This document shows, piece after piece, positions 17,076-25,236 of a stretch of DNA of 36,910 nucleotides. The first letter of the stretch is position 1. Each line of letters starts with the position of its first letter. The notes under the pieces are model-generated. The model was not told the origin of the DNA, did not search any database, and was given only the letters and a program-made list of their open reading frames with translations. This DNA comes from an uncultured Caulobacteraceae bacterium (GTDB lineage: Bacteria > Pseudomonadota > Alphaproteobacteria > Caulobacterales > Caulobacteraceae), in the NCBI GenBank assembly GCA_903929535.1, contig CAIYVC010000039.1, positions 1 to 36,910 on the forward strand, read 5' to 3'. A program made the position numbers and the translations under genes.

Positions 17076-17786
17076 ATGGCGCCGACCTCCAAGCCCGTTT
17101 TACTGCTCCTGCCGGGGCTGATGTGTGACGACGCCATCTGGCGCGGCCAGATCCAGGCCCTCAGCGGCGCCTGGGACATCCGCGTTCCCGACTTCTCGGC
17201 CCTGGACTCTATCGAAGCCATGGCCGAGGCCGCCCTGGCCCTGGCGTCAGGACCGGTCGCCGTCGCCGGCCACTCGATGGGCGGGCGGGTGGCGATGCAG
17301 ATGGCGGCCATCGCGCCCGAGCGCGTCGCACGCGTCTGCCTGATGGACACCGGCGCCCACCCGGTCGCCGAGGGCGAAGCCGCCAAGCGCCGGCCGCTGC
17401 TGGATATCGCCGACCACGAGGGCATGGAGGGCGTGGTGCGCGCCTGGCTGCCGCCGATGATGTGGCCGCCCCGCCTGACCGACGCGGCCCTGATGGACGA
17501 CATGACCGCTATGGTGCTGCGCTCGAGCGTCGCCACGCTCAAGGGTCAGACCCGCGCTCTGCTCGCGCGCTCGGACGGCTTCGAACAGCTTCGCCAAATC
17601 CGCTGCCCGACCGCCTTCGTCGCCGGCCGCCAGGACGTCTGGAGCCCGCCCGAGCAGCATGTGGAGATGCAGGCCCTGGTCGGGGGCTCGACATTGACCG
17701 TGATCGAGGACTGCGGACATATGGCGCCCGCCGAGCGGCCCGAGGCCGTCACCCAGGCCCTGCTGCAATGGCTGACCCGAGCATGA
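17076..17786 (+). CDS. Alpha/beta hydrolase
   Basis: 236 residues, no signal peptide, so cytoplasmic. LLLLPGLMCDDAIW forms the oxyanion region, GHSMGG carries the nucleophile S67, and the likely acid and base are D187 (GRQDVWSPP) and H215 (EDCGHMAPAERP). Size and motifs match the small alpha/beta hydrolases often found in aromatic catabolic operons, but the substrate cannot be determined. The stop overlaps the next start as ATGA (17783-17786), so the NTF2-like protein is translationally coupled to it. Confidence 0.9.
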   Translation: MAPTSKPVLLLLPGLMCDDAIWRGQIQALSGAWDIRVPDFSALDSIEAMAEAALALASGPVAVAGHSMGGRVAMQMAAIAPERVARVCLMDTGAHPVAEGEAAKRRPLLDIADHEGMEGVVRAWLPPMMWPPRLTDAALMDDMTAMVLRSSVATLKGQTRALLARSDGFEQLRQIRCPTAFVAGRQDVWSPPEQHVEMQALVGGSTLTVIEDCGHMAPAERPEAVTQALLQWLTRA

Positions 17787-18229
17787 CCACGACCCTGAGC
17801 ACTGTCGAACGCGCCGCCATCGGCTGGGAGTGCGAGCGTCTGATCCACCACTATTCCATGCTCAACGACGCCGGCGACTTCACCGCCATGGTCGAGTTGA
17901 TCACCGAGGACGGCGCCTTCGCCCGCCCCTCCGACTCGGCGAACCTCGTGCGCGGCCGCGACGCCATCCTGGCCCTCTACACCGGCCGTCCGGCCCGCTT
18001 CAGCCGCCACATGATCACCAGCGTGGTCATCACGGTGGAGGACGAGGACAACGCCTCGGGCGTGAGCTACCTGGCCCTGCACACCGCCTCCGACGCCCAG
18101 GGACCGCTGCCGCACAAGGCAGACCCCGCCTATCTGATCGGCGCCTTCCACGATCGCTTCGCCCGGATCGGCGGCGAGTGGAAATTCACCGAGCGCCGGG
18201 GCTCGCTTTCGCTCAAGGTCGGCGGCTGA
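17783..18229 (+). CDS. NTF2-like / SnoaL-like protein (ring-hydroxylating dioxygenase beta-subunit-like fold)
   Basis: 148 residues. The pattern is a helical start with AIGWECERLIHHYSMLNDAG, then FTAMVELITEDGAF, VRGRDAILALY, and a C-terminal sheet with FHDRFARIGGEWKFTERRG. This is the SnoaL/NTF2-like cone fold seen in small isomerases, dehydratases and binding proteins. No catalytic set can be confirmed by eye. It is coupled by ATGA to the alpha/beta hydrolase and followed 31 bases later by the GntR regulator. Confidence 0.87.
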   Translation: MTTTLSTVERAAIGWECERLIHHYSMLNDAGDFTAMVELITEDGAFARPSDSANLVRGRDAILALYTGRPARFSRHMITSVVITVEDEDNASGVSYLALHTASDAQGPLPHKADPAYLIGAFHDRFARIGGEWKFTERRGSLSLKVGG

Positions 18230-18260
18230 GGCCTTGCCGCATAACGGATTGGAGACCTGA

Positions 18261-19010
18261 GTGACGGACATCGAGGCCCCTGACGCCCGCGGCTCTTCGC
18301 AGACGGTGAAGGCCCTGCTGTCGCTGCGCGAACTGCTGCTGACCGGCGAGCTGGCGGCGGGCCAGCGGGTGTCCGAGATCTGGGCGGTGGACCGGCTGGG
18401 CGTCTCGCGGACCCCGGTGCGCGCGGCCCTCGCGCGGCTGGAGGAAGAGGGCTTCCTGGAGGCCATTCCCGCCGGCGGCTACGCCGTGCAGAGCTTCACC
18501 CAGCAGGACGCCTACGAGGCCATCGAAATCCGCGGCGCCCTGGAGGGCCTGGCCGCGCGTCTGGCCGCCGAACGCGGGGTAGACGCCGCCACCCTCGACA
18601 AGCTGGACGCTATCCTGGCCGAGATCGACTCGGTGATCTTCAAGCCGACCCTCAGCCTTGAGGATTTCGCTCAGTATGTACGGCTGAACGAGACCTTCCA
18701 CGTCGCCCTGGCCGACGCCTGCGGCGGCAAGGTGCTGACCCGCCAGATCGAGCGCGCCGCCGCCCTGCCCTTCGCCCACCCGTCCAGCTTTGTCATGGCT
18801 CAGTCGCAGCTGCCCCAGGCTCCGCTGATCCTGACCCTGTCGCAGGACCATCACCGCTCGGTGGTCGACGCCATCCGCCGCCGCGAGGGCTCGCGCGCCG
18901 ACGCCCTGATGCGCGAGCACGCCCGCCTGGCCGCCCGCAACCTCGAAATGGCCTTCGCCAACCAGCCCGCCCTGGGCATGGTCGCCGGCGCTAAGCTCAT
19001 TACCGACTAG
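18261..19010 (+). CDS. GntR-family transcriptional regulator, FadR/FCD subfamily
   Basis: 249 residues. An N-terminal winged helix-turn-helix (about residues 13-80) shows LRELLLTGELAAGQRVSE and RLGVSRTPVRAALARLEEEG, the typical GntR recognition region. It is followed by an all-helical FCD ligand-binding domain starting near AYEAIEIRGALEGLAARLAA, with the LNETFHVALADACGG segment and a late DHHRSVVDAIRRREG that carries expected metal/ligand histidines. The start is GTG with GGAG upstream. Regulators of this type usually sense organic acids. Targets could include its own operon or the TTGTATACAA site near ligA; both are inference. The stop overlaps that of the convergent L,D-transpeptidase gene (CTAG, 19007-19010). 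Confidence 0.92.
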   Translation: MTDIEAPDARGSSQTVKALLSLRELLLTGELAAGQRVSEIWAVDRLGVSRTPVRAALARLEEEGFLEAIPAGGYAVQSFTQQDAYEAIEIRGALEGLAARLAAERGVDAATLDKLDAILAEIDSVIFKPTLSLEDFAQYVRLNETFHVALADACGGKVLTRQIERAAALPFAHPSSFVMAQSQLPQAPLILTLSQDHHRSVVDAIRRREGSRADALMREHARLAARNLEMAFANQPALGMVAGAKLITD

Positions 19011-20308
19011 GCCTTCTTCTCGGTTCCGATGAAGTCGACCTTCACGCCCTTCTTCACCGCCTTGCCCAGCTCCACCGCGTCCCAGTTGGTCAGGCGAACG
19101 CAGCCGTGCGACTGGCGCTTGCCGATGGTGGTGGGGTCCGGGGAGCCGTGGATGCCGTAGGTCGGCACGGTGATGGCGATCCAGGTCGAACCGACCGGAT
19201 TGTTGGGGCCTGGCGCGATCTTGAGTTTGCCCTTGGCCCCCTCGGGCTGAAAAGTCAGCCGCTTGGGATCGTAGAAATAGGCCGGACGCGGTGCGACCGC
19301 CGTCACCTTGAACACGCCGCTCGGCGCCGGGCGCTCGGTGGAGCCCACCGTGGCCGGATAGAAGGCCGCGAGCTTGTCCGAGGCGTCATAGGCCCGCACT
19401 TCGCCGAGGGTCTTGTCCACCTCGATCCGCGCCACGGTGAAGACGCGCGGCGTCATGCGCGGCGCCGCCACCACGATTCGGGTCCCCGCCCTGCCGAAGT
19501 CGGCGCCGGGGTTCAGCGCCTTGATCAGGCCGGGGTCCATGTGGAACTTCTCGGACAGTAGCTGCAGCGGCGTCGAATAGGACAGGGCCGGCAGCTTCGA
19601 GAGCGCCTCATAGTCCTTGGGCGGATCGCCGATGAAGGGGCCCGCCGTATCCTGCGCGCTGATCTCGTAGGTCTGGGCGGCAGGCGCGGAATCGTCCCGG
19701 GCTAGACTGTCGATCAAGGCCGAGTTGGCGCCACCGCTGCTCAGTCCATGCGCGCCGGCATAGGCCGCGATCGCGTGCTTCAGGTTGCCGCCATCCTTGC
19801 CGTCGATCACGCCAGGCGAGAAACCGGCCCGGTCCAGCAGAGTCTCCAGCCGCATCAGGGAGGGATTCGCGCCCTTGATCTTCCAGCCGGCGGGAGCCTT
19901 GCCGCCGGACGCTTGGTTGATCGCCCGCACCACCGGCGACTGATCCTCGCTCGCCGCCGGCGCCGTGGCGGGGGCCTCGGCCTGGGCCTGCCTCACCGCG
20001 CTCTCTTTCACCGCGCCGTCTTTCACAGCACCCTCGGGCGGCGAGACGGCCAGATCGCCGGGGGCCGGCACGTTAATTTCCAGGGCGTCGGGGTTGGGGT
20101 CCGGTGTGTTGAGGGCCAGGGCGGTCGGAGCGATCGGCGGCGTGATCGGTCCCGGCGGCGCAACCTTCGCCGTGCCGGAGGGGTTTGAGGCAGGCGGTTT
20201 CGGCTGAGCCGCCTGGGTCTGCGGTCCGGAGGGCTGCGAGCACCCGGCCAGCCAAGCCGCCGCGCCGATCACGGCGCCGAAACGCAAGACGGAGATGGAC
20301 GGCGGCAT
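19007..20308 (-). CDS. L,D-transpeptidase lipoprotein (YkuD family) with PG-binding and LysM-like regions
   Basis: 433 residues. The N-terminal lipobox is LAGC, followed by a long Pro/Ala-rich linker (to about residue 140), a peptidoglycan_binding_1-like region (LETLLDRAGFSPGVIDGKDG), a LysM-like stretch (LQLLSEKFHMDPGLIKALNP), and a C-terminal YkuD domain. The catalytic signature is IHGSPDPTTIGKRQ followed by SHGCVRL, with the nucleophile near C403. It would make 3-3 crosslinks or attach proteins to peptidoglycan in the periplasm. GAGGAAA before the ATG at 20308 decides the start; an upstream ATG at 20350 and an open frame to 21322 are not used. It is divergent from the LAS carboxypeptidase gene. 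Confidence 0.9.
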   Translation of the reverse strand: MPPSISVLRFGAVIGAAAWLAGCSQPSGPQTQAAQPKPPASNPSGTAKVAPPGPITPPIAPTALALNTPDPNPDALEINVPAPGDLAVSPPEGAVKDGAVKESAVRQAQAEAPATAPAASEDQSPVVRAINQASGGKAPAGWKIKGANPSLMRLETLLDRAGFSPGVIDGKDGGNLKHAIAAYAGAHGLSSGGANSALIDSLARDDSAPAAQTYEISAQDTAGPFIGDPPKDYEALSKLPALSYSTPLQLLSEKFHMDPGLIKALNPGADFGRAGTRIVVAAPRMTPRVFTVARIEVDKTLGEVRAYDASDKLAAFYPATVGSTERPAPSGVFKVTAVAPRPAYFYDPKRLTFQPEGAKGKLKIAPGPNNPVGSTWIAITVPTYGIHGSPDPTTIGKRQSHGCVRLTNWDAVELGKAVKKGVKVDFIGTEKKA

Positions 20309-20392
20309 GACGGTTTCCTCGAAGACGCAGAGCGCTGAGGAGAAAGGCATGGCCGAAGGGGCGGTTCCTCGCCGCTGTGGGAGGGCCGCATC

Positions 20393-21352
20393 ATGATCTG
20401 GCGCGTCACGGCGGCCATCATCGCCGTCATTCTGATCTATGCCTTCATCCAGTTCGGCTGGCATGTGGCGTTCAACGGCTCCAAGCCCGCGCCCGCCGCG
20501 CCGACCGTGGCCTTCACCGCGCCCCCCTCGGTCCTGGCGGCGCCCTCGCCTGTCCAGCCCGGGATTGCAGCCCCCGCCACCCTGGTCGGCTGCACGCCGG
20601 CGCCGCAGTTCGAAGCCGCCGCCGACCGCAACACCATCTCCCTGCAGAGCGCCGTCTGGTCGGTGTTCGGGCGGCTCGAGACCGGCTGGGAAATCTATGA
20701 GCCGATGACCGCCCATGAGATCGGAGCCGGCTGTCCGCCGCAGATCTCCGGTTTCGCCAAATCCCTGGCCGCCTGGCAGGGGGCTCACCAACTGCCGGCC
20801 ACCGGTGTCATGGACGCCCCGACCCTGACCGCGCTCAGGCTGGTCTGGCTGCACCGGCGCACCTTCGTCGGCGCCTCGTCGACCACCGTCTGTCCGCCCC
20901 CGCCCGCCCCCGGCCAACTGGTGTCTGCCGCCAAGGACGAAGGCTATTCCGGCAAGCCGATCCAGCTGCAGCCCCAGGCCCTGGCCGCCTACCGCGCCAT
21001 GACCGCCGCCGCCCGCTCGGAGGTCTCGGCCATCGCTGCGGACAAGCGCCAGCTGACCATCTTCTCCGGCTACCGCGATCCGGTATCGGACGCCGCCGCC
21101 TGCGCCCGCGACGGCAACTGCGGGACCATCGCCAAGGCCAACTGCTCGGCCCACCGCACGGGTCTGGCTATGGACATGTATCTGGGCGCGGCGCCCGGCT
21201 ATCCGCCGGAATCCTCCGCTGATCCCAACCGTCTGTTCCAGTCGCGCTCCGCCGCCTACCGCTGGCTGGTGGCCAACGCCGCCAGGTTCGGGTTCGTCAA
21301 CTATCCGTTCGAGCCCTGGCACTGGGAGTGGACCGGCCAGACGTCCCGCTAA
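20393..21352 (+). CDS. LAS-family peptidoglycan carboxypeptidase (VanY/DacB-like), membrane anchored
   Basis: 319 residues. An N-terminal transmembrane helix (residues about 3-24) anchors it with the domain in the periplasm. A Pro/Ala linker and a peptidoglycan-binding-like region (SLAAWQGAHQLPATGVMDAP) precede the LAS metallopeptidase domain. The zinc and catalytic residues are visible: SAHRTGLAMD (H254, D261) and EPWHWEW (E307, H310), with SGYRDP just before. It should trim D-Ala from peptide stems. It is transcribed away from the L,D-transpeptidase gene across 84 bases. Its stop overlaps that of the WYL regulator (CTAA, 21349-21352). Confidence 0.9.
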   Translation: MIWRVTAAIIAVILIYAFIQFGWHVAFNGSKPAPAAPTVAFTAPPSVLAAPSPVQPGIAAPATLVGCTPAPQFEAAADRNTISLQSAVWSVFGRLETGWEIYEPMTAHEIGAGCPPQISGFAKSLAAWQGAHQLPATGVMDAPTLTALRLVWLHRRTFVGASSTTVCPPPPAPGQLVSAAKDEGYSGKPIQLQPQALAAYRAMTAAARSEVSAIAADKRQLTIFSGYRDPVSDAAACARDGNCGTIAKANCSAHRTGLAMDMYLGAAPGYPPESSADPNRLFQSRSAAYRWLVANAARFGFVNYPFEPWHWEWTGQTSR

Positions 21353-22347
21353 AGCGGCGCAGGCCCTCTGTGCCGGACCAGGGCCCGTTCCAGCTCCTCC
21401 ACCAGGACGGCGCGCAGGGCGTCCGGCGCGATCACCTCGACCCGGTCGCCCCAGGTGAACAGGTGCCAGGCCAGCTCCAGCAGGCCCGTGGCCCAGAAGC
21501 GCACGATCACCGACCCATCAGCCTGAGCTTCGACAACCTGGCTCGGATGGAAGCGCCAGCCCAGCGCATCCGCGGCAGACTCGCTGGTCACCCGAAGCAC
21601 GATCTCCTCGACCTCGCCCTGGTAGATTCCGAACGAGCGGCTGGCGTAGTCCTGCAGGTTGAAGGCGGGCGGCGGCGAAGCCGTTTGCTCCAGAACCTCC
21701 AGCGCTTCGATCCGGTCCAGCCGGTAGTTGCGCGGTTCTCCCGGGCCTGAACCCAGCTCCGCGCCCACCAGATAGTTGGCCCGGCCGAACATGATGCCGT
21801 AGGGCGCCACGTCTCTCACCTCGCCCTGGCGCGAGCCGCCGCTGTAGCGGAAGCGGATGGCGCGCATCGCCATCACCGCCTGGCGGATGGCGCCGATGAT
21901 CAGGGGATCCTCGGCGGGACGCGGCCCGGCCTGCACGGCGATGGTTTCGGCACGAGCCAAGGCTTCCACGTCCGGCCCAAGCCGCCGCAGGGCGCCGCTG
22001 CGCATGGCCGAGCGGATCTTCTTCTCAAGCGCGCGCAAGGCCTCGGCCCGCGCCGGAGCGCCGCTGGCGGCCAGCTGATCTGACGCCTTGGCCAGCTCCA
22101 CCAGCTCCTCGGCGTTGGGACTCTGGAACAGACCATCCAGCCCGTGCGGGATGCGGAAGCGCTTGGAGGGCGGATCGGCGACCTCCTCCATCTGCGGGAA
22201 CAGGGTCCAGAGCGCATCGCGCATCCGCTCAGCGGTGCGCCGGCCGACCCCGGCCTCGCGCGCCATTTCCTCCAGCGTCAGGCCCTCGGCGCTCGCCGCC
22301 AGGGACCGCGCCAGGCTGAGCAGTCCGCCCGCTTTGTCATGTCTCAT
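21349..22347 (-). CDS. WYL-domain transcriptional regulator (YafY/PafC-like)
   Basis: 332 residues. An N-terminal winged helix (LTLEEMAREAGVGRRTAERM) is followed by a linker and a WYL domain with IRFRYSGGSRQGEVRDVAPY and GRANYLVGAELGSGPGEPRN, then YRLDRIEALEVLE. A C-terminal WCX-like region includes WHLFTWGDRVEVIAP. WYL regulators often respond to nucleic acid ligands or DNA damage; the target here is unknown. It is divergent from a small unknown gene at 22438 across 90 bases. Confidence 0.9.
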   Translation of the reverse strand: MRHDKAGGLLSLARSLAASAEGLTLEEMAREAGVGRRTAERMRDALWTLFPQMEEVADPPSKRFRIPHGLDGLFQSPNAEELVELAKASDQLAASGAPARAEALRALEKKIRSAMRSGALRRLGPDVEALARAETIAVQAGPRPAEDPLIIGAIRQAVMAMRAIRFRYSGGSRQGEVRDVAPYGIMFGRANYLVGAELGSGPGEPRNYRLDRIEALEVLEQTASPPPAFNLQDYASRSFGIYQGEVEEIVLRVTSESAADALGWRFHPSQVVEAQADGSVIVRFWATGLLELAWHLFTWGDRVEVIAPDALRAVLVEELERALVRHRGPAPL

Positions 22348-22437
22348 AAACCTACGTCCGATTCTGACGCATCAGGCCTGCACATTGCCCTGGTCACCCC
22401 GGGGGCGCAACGCCCCGGATAAGCCTGGAGAGAAGCG

Positions 22438-22839
22438 ATGTCCGTGTACGCCTACAGCTCGCGCCGCCCCCGCAAGGGCCGTCCGCCGTCCACCCCCGCC
22501 GCGCCCATCGTCCAGGCCGCCTCGGGCGCCCTGATCAACGCCGTCCTGGCCTACGCCGACATCCAGATCGACATGGGCGGGGGGAAGATCATGCTGCGCA
22601 TGAGCGAGGAGCGCCTCACTGATCCGGTGATCCGCAAGCCGCTGGGCCGCGAAGCCGGCCGCCTATCCGACATCTCGGTGATCTGGGACGAGCGCGAGGA
22701 CCAGATCTTCCGCATCATCGACAGCGCCCCGGGCCGCAGCCACCTGGCCGTGGTCGAAGCCCCGCCCATCGACGAACCGACCTTCGAACTGACCCCCGCC
22801 GCCCTGGCCTATCTGGAAGCGCATCGGGACGCCGGATGA
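22438..22839 (+). CDS. Hypothetical protein
   Basis: 133 residues, family not recognised. A basic, Pro-rich N-terminus (about 25 residues) is followed by one compact domain with IDMGGGKIMLRMSEERLTDP and SVIWDEREDQIFRIIDSAPG. There is no signal peptide or membrane segment. GGAGAGAAG lies before the ATG and codon usage is like the neighbours, so it looks like a real gene. It is divergent from the WYL regulator, which might control it. Confidence 0.75.
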   Translation: MSVYAYSSRRPRKGRPPSTPAAPIVQAASGALINAVLAYADIQIDMGGGKIMLRMSEERLTDPVIRKPLGREAGRLSDISVIWDEREDQIFRIIDSAPGRSHLAVVEAPPIDEPTFELTPAALAYLEAHRDAG

Positions 22840-22842
22840 GCG

Positions 22843-22917
22843 GGATTCTTTTGCGCTACCGCGCTTCGGGCTGCTCGAACGATACAGGATTTCGTTTGCG
22901 CTACCGGGCTCCGCACT
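22843..22917. repeat. Degenerate tandem direct repeat with exact TTTGCGCTACCG core
   Basis: TTTGCGCTACCG occurs at 22850-22861 and 22895-22906. Both copies are preceded by GGATT (22843 and 22887) and followed by related GCTxCG..CTGC sequence, giving two units of about 30 bases, 44-45 bases apart. They fill the gap between the unknown gene and the CsbD-like gene, which otherwise (22840-22987) holds only the ribosome binding site of the latter. Confidence 0.6.
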
Positions 22918-22987
22918 GCGTGAGCACTGGCCCTGCGGGAACCGTCGCCCCTCCCTGCCCATTGTGCGGAGGGAAGAGGAGCGCGCC

Positions 22988-23305
22988 ATGAACGAAGACA
23001 TGATCCAGGGTGAACTGCGGGGCGGCCTGGGCCGCGCGGAAAGCATTATCGGCGAGGCCACCGACGATCTCGAAATGAAGCTGCGCGGCAAGGCCGATCA
23101 GTTGGTCGGCCGGGTCCAGAGCGTCTACGGCAATGCGCGCGATACGGCGGAAGAGACCTTCGATCAGGTCGACGCCTTCGTCACCGAACGTCCTTATTTC
23201 GCCGCCGCCCTGGCGGCCATCGCCGGCGTCGCCTTCGGCTTCGTCATGGGCCTGGGCCGGCCCAAGGTCATCGTGATCCGCCCAGCTCACGGGCCGAGGG
23301 CATAG
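22988..23305 (+). CDS. CsbD-like stress protein with C-terminal membrane segment
   Basis: 105 residues. The N-terminal half has the CsbD-like repeat pattern GELRGGLGRAESIIGEATDD and LRGKADQLVGRVQ. The C-terminal half has a DUF883-like hydrophobic segment, YFAAALAAIAGVAFGFVMG, then a short basic tail. Such proteins are small, abundant and linked to general stress in many bacteria, with no known activity. An in-frame GTG at 22964 would add eight residues, but that stretch is the purine-rich ribosome binding region (GGAGGGAAGAGGAG), so the ATG at 22988 is used. Confidence 0.82.
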   Translation: MNEDMIQGELRGGLGRAESIIGEATDDLEMKLRGKADQLVGRVQSVYGNARDTAEETFDQVDAFVTERPYFAAALAAIAGVAFGFVMGLGRPKVIVIRPAHGPRA

Positions 23306-23330
23306 CAGCGCTGAGGTCTTCGCGGCTGGG

Positions 23331-23351
23331 TCCCAAGGACAAGCCTTGGGA
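23331..23351. terminator. Perfect hairpin between convergent genes, possible bidirectional terminator or dispersed palindrome
   Basis: TCCCAAGG (23331-23338) and CCTTGGGA (23344-23351) form an 8-bp perfect stem around ACAAG. It lies between the ends of the CsbD-like gene and the convergent DUF6481-like gene. There is no U-tract. The sequence resembles short dispersed palindromes I associate with alphaproteobacterial intergenic regions, but only one copy is in the window. Confidence 0.5.
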
Positions 23352-23357
23352 TGACGA

Positions 23358-23675
23358 TCAGCGGCGCTTGCGACCGTAGAGCGCCATCAGCTCGGCGCGC
23401 TGAGAGGTCTTGCGTTGCGAGTCGGCTTCTTCGCGGACCTTGGCCTCGGCGTCGAGGCGGGCCTGTTCGGCGTGGGCCAGGGCGTCCTTCTTGGCCTGCT
23501 TCTCGGCGGCGCGCCCGGCGCGGATCGCCTCACGCTCGGCTTCACGCTCGAGTTCGCGCTGCTCGAAGTTGGGGTCCGTCACCGTAGGCTTCGGTTTGAA
23601 CTTCGCCAACATCGCCTTCTTGGCCTCGGCGGCATTCTCGAGGCGGTCGCCAAAGCTGGTTTTGAGTTTTTTCAA
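23358..23675 (-). CDS. DUF6481-like basic, highly charged protein
   Basis: 105 residues, mostly one long charged helix: SFGDRLENAAEAKKAMLAKF, then DPNFEQRELEREAEREAIRA and a Lys/Arg/Glu/Ala-rich stretch ending in YGRKRR. This is the pattern of DUF6481 proteins of alphaproteobacteria, of unknown function; a nucleic-acid-associated role is plausible from the charge but unproven. The start appears to be TTG at 23675: an in-frame stop lies nine codons upstream and the next methionine would remove 21 conserved-looking residues. Confidence 0.78.
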   Translation of the reverse strand: MKKLKTSFGDRLENAAEAKKAMLAKFKPKPTVTDPNFEQRELEREAEREAIRAGRAAEKQAKKDALAHAEQARLDAEAKVREEADSQRKTSQRAELMALYGRKRR

Positions 23676-23846
23676 AGGGACGAATTCTTCAAGGGATCAT
23701 GGATTGAACCGCGCGCACCAAGCAGGCGGCGATTAACGGTGGTCGTCTAGCGCCCAAGTGGGTCCTGGTAAACACCGTCGCCAGGATTTGGGTGCAAAAA
23801 ATCGCGCAAAACGTTCGGCTCTCTTTGACGCACCCCCCAAGGTCGG

Positions 23847-23876
23847 TTGCCGCCGCCGCGTTTCCTACGCCATAAA
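23847..23876 (+). promoter_or_regulatory. Candidate promoter of the first dctA gene
   Basis: TTGCCG (23847-23852) and CATAAA (23871-23876) are separated by 18 bases and lie 37 bases before the start codon. A TTGACG hexamer at 23825-23830 lacks a good -10. The rest of the 23676-23913 gap shows no gene that I can support. Confidence 0.3.
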
Positions 23877-23913
23877 CAAGCGAGGCTCCGCGCGAGGGCC
23901 GTGGGGGAAACCT

Positions 23914-25236
23914 ATGGCCACGGCCGCCGATCAGTCCAAAAAGACGCCCGCCAAAACACCTCTATGGCGCCAGCTTTGGCTGCAGGTGCTGGTGGCCATC
24001 GCCGCGGGCGCGGTGCTGGGCTGGCTGAACCCCGCGCTGGGCGTGCAGCTGAAGCCGCTGGGCGACGGTTTCATCTCTCTGATCCGTATGCTGATCGGTC
24101 CAGTGATCTTCTGCACCGTGGTCCACGGCATCGCCTCGATGGGCGACCTGAAGAAGGCGGGCCGCATCGGCCTGAAGGCCCTGCTCTATTTTGAGGTGGT
24201 CTCCACCTTCGCCCTCTGTATCGGTCTGCTCGCGGGCCATCTGCTGCACCCCGGCGTCGGCTTCGTCGCCCAGCCGGCGGCGGCGGGACTGAAGGCGATC
24301 GGCGGCTTCGTCGAAAAGGCCCATGCCGACGGCGTGGTGCAGCACCTGCTCAACATCATTCCCACGACCTTCGTGGACGCCTTCGCCAAGGGCGACCTGC
24401 TGCAGGTTCTGCTGGTCTCGATCCTAACCGGCGTGGCCATCCCCCACGCGGGCGCCGGCGGCGCCAAGGTGCTGGAAGCGGTGGAGGCGTTCAGCGACGT
24501 TTTCTTCCGCATCATCGCCATCATCGTCACGGTTGCCCCGATCGGCGCCCTGGGCGCCATGGCCTACACCGTGGGCGCGTTCGGTCCGCGCGCCCTGATC
24601 AACCTGGCCCAGCTGGTGGGGTCCTTCTATCTGACCGCCGTCCTGTTCGTGCTGCTCGTCCTGGGTTCCGTGGCGCGCCTGCACGGCTTCCGCATCCTGA
24701 AGTTCCTCGCCTACATCCGCGACGAGATCCTGATCGTGCTCGGCACCGCCTCCTCGGAGACCGTCCTGCCCAGCCTGATGCGCAAGATGGAGAAGGCGGG
24801 GGCGTCAGAGCCCGTGGTCGGCCTGGTGGTGCCCACCGGCTACAGCTTCAACCTCGACGGCACCAACATCTACATGACGCTGTCGATCATCTTCCTGGCC
24901 CAGGCGACCAACACGCCGCTGACCTTCGCTCAGGAGCTGACCATCGTCGCCATCGCCATGCTGACCTCGAAGGGCGCGTCCGGCGTTACCGGCGCGGGCT
25001 TCATCACCCTGGCCGCGACCCTGGCCATCGTGCCGCAGATCCCCATCGCCTCGCTGGCGATGATCCTGGGCGTGGACCGCTTCATGAGTCAGTGCCGCGC
25101 CATCACCAACCTGATCGGCAACGGCGTCGCCACCGTGGTCATCGCCAAGTGGGAAGGCGAGCTGGATACCGCTCAGCTCAAGCGGGCGCTGGACGGCGGA
25201 GATCCCGCCGCCCACACCGCGGAGGCCACAGCCTAG
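23914..25236 (+). CDS. C4-dicarboxylate:cation symporter, DctA/DAACS family (copy 1)
   Basis: 440 residues. The glutamate/dicarboxylate symporter landmarks are intact: [20 protein letters not shown] in TM2, the re-entrant loop with [18 protein letters not shown], and [19 protein letters not shown] in TM7, plus the late [12 protein letters not shown] region. It would import C4-dicarboxylates or a related polyacid with Na+ or H+. GGGGGAAA precedes the ATG at 23914; upstream in-frame codons are not used. Its stop overlaps that of ligJ (CTAG, 25233-25236). Proximity to ligJ suggests a substrate from the protocatechuate pathway, but this is inference. Confidence 0.92.
   Translation: MATAADQSKKTPAKTPLWRQLWLQVLVAIAAGAVLGWLNPALGVQLKPLGDGFISLIRMLIGPVIFCTVVHGIASMGDLKKAGRIGLKALLYFEVVSTFALCIGLLAGHLLHPGVGFVAQPAAAGLKAIGGFVEKAHADGVVQHLLNIIPTTFVDAFAKGDLLQVLLVSILTGVAIPHAGAGGAKVLEAVEAFSDVFFRIIAIIVTVAPIGALGAMAYTVGAFGPRALINLAQLVGSFYLTAVLFVLLVLGSVARLHGFRILKFLAYIRDEILIVLGTASSETVLPSLMRKMEKAGASEPVVGLVVPTGYSFNLDGTNIYMTLSIIFLAQATNTPLTFAQELTIVAIAMLTSKGASGVTGAGFITLAATLAIVPQIPIASLAMILGVDRFMSQCRAITNLIGNGVATVVIAKWEGELDTAQLKRALDGGDPAAHTAEATA

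Noticed and set aside
19007-21322. A 771-residue open frame extending the L,D-transpeptidase through the carboxypeptidase gene
   Set aside because: The extension is a shadow of the divergent LAS gene; the lipoprotein signal with ribosome binding site begins at 20308.
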